From the NCBI GenBank assembly GCA_947302655.1, contig CAMYVW010000001.1, positions 124,001 to 188,000 on the forward strand: a DNA stretch of 64,000 nucleotides, written 5' to 3'. The stretch comes from an uncultured Mycoplasmatota bacterium. Lineage in GTDB: Bacteria; Bacillota_I; Bacilli_A; RF39; UBA660. The position numbers were made by a program, and so were the translations under genes. The stretch's first letter is position 1; each line of letters starts with the position of its first letter. Shown here piece after piece: positions 63,855-64,000 of the stretch. A model generated the notes under the pieces. The model did no database searches. It was not told the DNA's origin and worked only from the letters and a program-made list of their open reading frames with translations.

Positions 63855-64000
63855 ATGTTTAAAGATGATAAGATAATTGTTGGTAAGAACAAAAAAACTG
63901 AAGCTTGTCTACTTGCAAAACTCGCAAATAGACATGGACTTATTTGTGGTGCATCTGGAACAGGTAAAACTATTACATCAAAAGTTATGGCAGAAAGTTT
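63855..64000 (+). CDS. HerA/YjgR-type ATPase (DUF853), 3' end cut off by window
   Basis: Only the first 48 codons are visible. They read FKDDKIIVGKNKKTEACLLAKLANRHGLICGASGTGKTITSKVMAES, with a Walker A GASGTGKT. LANRHGLIxGAxGTGKT is the diagnostic opening of the YjgR/DUF853 group of HerA-like ATPases, usually about 480-500 residues, whose cellular role is not settled. AAGAGG lies seven bases before the ATG at 63855; an in-frame ATG at 63849 is too close to that site. Confidence 0.82.
   Translation, partial: MFKDDKIIVGKNKKTEACLLAKLANRHGLICGASGTGKTITSKVMAES

Noticed and set aside
1-64000. UGA read as tryptophan, as in Mycoplasma relatives
   Set aside because: TGA ends genes at correct places, for example spoVAD at 29077-29079 and the P-loop ATPase at 53355-53357, and Trp is coded by TGG.

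Overview
The window is about 27-30% GC, uses the standard bacterial code (TGA is a stop, for example at the end of spoVAD) and reads as chromosome of an uncultured low-GC Firmicute, probably a gut Bacilli/Mycoplasmatota-type lineage. That placement is inferred from gene content, not from a marker phylogeny. MurE carries the DNPR motif of the meso-diaminopimelate type, and MurF, D-Ala-D-Ala carboxypeptidases, a sortase and an LCP protein are present, so the cell has a wall. Endospore genes are present: cotJ(A)B-cotJC, a spoIIAA-sigF-spoVAC-spoVAD-spoVAE block, and spoVS.

Layout. 1-12.6 kb: 3' part of lysS, an IT-superfamily transporter with an acidic Ca2+-loop insert, a ClpC-like AAA+ protein, a Ca2+-type P-ATPase, trmL, a thioredoxin-like protein and ftsK (last three on the minus strand), then cotJB-cotJC and a DUF2179-type membrane protein. 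12.6-21.6 kb: the rimP-nusA-ylxR-infB-rbfA / truB / rpsO / pnp translation and RNA block, with a rimP reduced to its N-terminal domain and a broken kinase where ribF usually sits. 21.6-31.8 kb: cell-wall enzymes, the sporulation block and scpA-scpB. 31.8-44.1 kb: four single tRNA genes (Leu CAA, Gln CUG, Glu CUC, Arg CCU), tmk-like, gltX, murE and murF (convergent), spoVS and sufB. 44.2-47.5 kb: an accessory patch with two near-identical short ssb genes around a pentapeptide-like gene and a divergent pair of XRE regulators. 47.5-50.8 kb: a secreted protein, an RNase J paralogue with a damaged active site and a membrane-anchored conserved protein. 50.8-56.6 kb: a six-gene unit that looks like an undescribed radical-SAM peptide (RiPP) cassette. 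56.6-64 kb: tRNA-Asn, a single-domain ClpC-like AAA+ gene, metabolic genes, tRNA-His, an SDR, an aquaporin and the start of a HerA/YjgR-type ATPase gene.

The most unusual part is the cassette at 50770-56562. A consensus promoter and a structured leader ending in an intrinsic terminator precede a 45-codon precursor ending YDGCGTHTHKD. Then come a SPASM radical-SAM enzyme with a duplicated N-terminal module, a P-loop ATPase, a HelD-type helicase, a C39-like cysteine peptidase and a HAD hydrolase. The precursor gene lies between two 21-bp inverted repeats (20/21 match), which suggests either an invertible segment or a long-range RNA stem. Other points: SpoIIAA abuts SigF with no SpoIIAB between them, downstream of a Spo0A-type box; truB and rimP lack a standard start codon at the position fixed by the Shine-Dalgarno sequence; and tRNA-Glu(CUC) has C at position 55.
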